A stretch of 30,003 bases of DNA from an uncultured Sphingomonas sp. GTDB taxonomy: Bacteria > Pseudomonadota > Alphaproteobacteria > Sphingomonadales > Sphingomonadaceae. The stretch covers positions 1-30,003 of the forward strand of contig CAMLSA010000031.1 of the NCBI GenBank assembly GCA_946482655.1, written 5' to 3'. The notes under the pieces were generated by a model. The model did no database searches. It was not told where the DNA came from and saw only the letters and a program-made list of their open reading frames with translations. A program made the position numbers and the translations under genes. Shown piece by piece: positions 27,651 to 30,003 of this stretch (position 1 is the stretch's first letter; every line of letters starts with the position of its first letter).

Positions 27651-30003
<2,353 letters not shown>

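Overview
The window is a G+C-rich bacterial chromosome segment, almost certainly from an alphaproteobacterium and most likely Sphingomonadales. The evidence is AddAB in place of RecBCD, a split GcvPA/GcvPB, a LexA operator of the alphaproteobacterial GTTC-N7-GTTC type, and the block trpC-moaC-moeA-lexA-comEC-gltX, which I recall from sphingomonads. Nearly everything is housekeeping. There is no CRISPR array, rRNA, tRNA, prophage or intact insertion sequence. The first 49 bases are not genomic: they are a poly-C run plus an Illumina adapter, so position 50 is the true left edge of the contig.

Region 1 (50-5170, minus strand) is the glycine cleavage operon. It has a tandem glycine riboswitch, then gcvT (TTG start), gcvH, a GC-palindrome repeat, gcvPA, gcvPB, and a small membrane protein cut off by the contig end. 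It encodes the T, H and P proteins; the L protein is elsewhere. Region 2 (5277-8460) has a lipoprotein gene on the minus strand, divergent from ispH-thrB-rnhA on the plus strand. Region 3 (8464-14677, minus) holds an uncharacterised protein, a hybrid histidine kinase whose N-terminus seems to lack a normal start codon and whose HPt-like tail lacks its histidine, a YbaN-like membrane protein, and secA with a good sigma-70-type promoter.

Region 4 (14791-17422, plus) is a tight run of argJ, a glutathione S-transferase-like gene and an inositol-monophosphatase-family gene. It converges on region 5 (17461-24273, minus), the addB-addA-trxA group for double-strand break repair plus thioredoxin. Region 6 (24299-24448) is a cluster of direct and inverted repeats resembling relics of a REP/RAYT-type element. 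Region 7 (24492-27650, plus) is trpC-moaC-moeA-lexA, with a clear LexA-controlled promoter overlapping the end of moeA. Region 8 is comEC (minus), convergent with lexA and divergent from the start of gltX, which runs off the right edge.

I do not see a convincing undescribed multi-gene system. The best leads are the glycine riboswitch expression platform, the repeat cluster at the detached trpC, and the hybrid kinase with a possible ATT start and a degenerate HPt domain.
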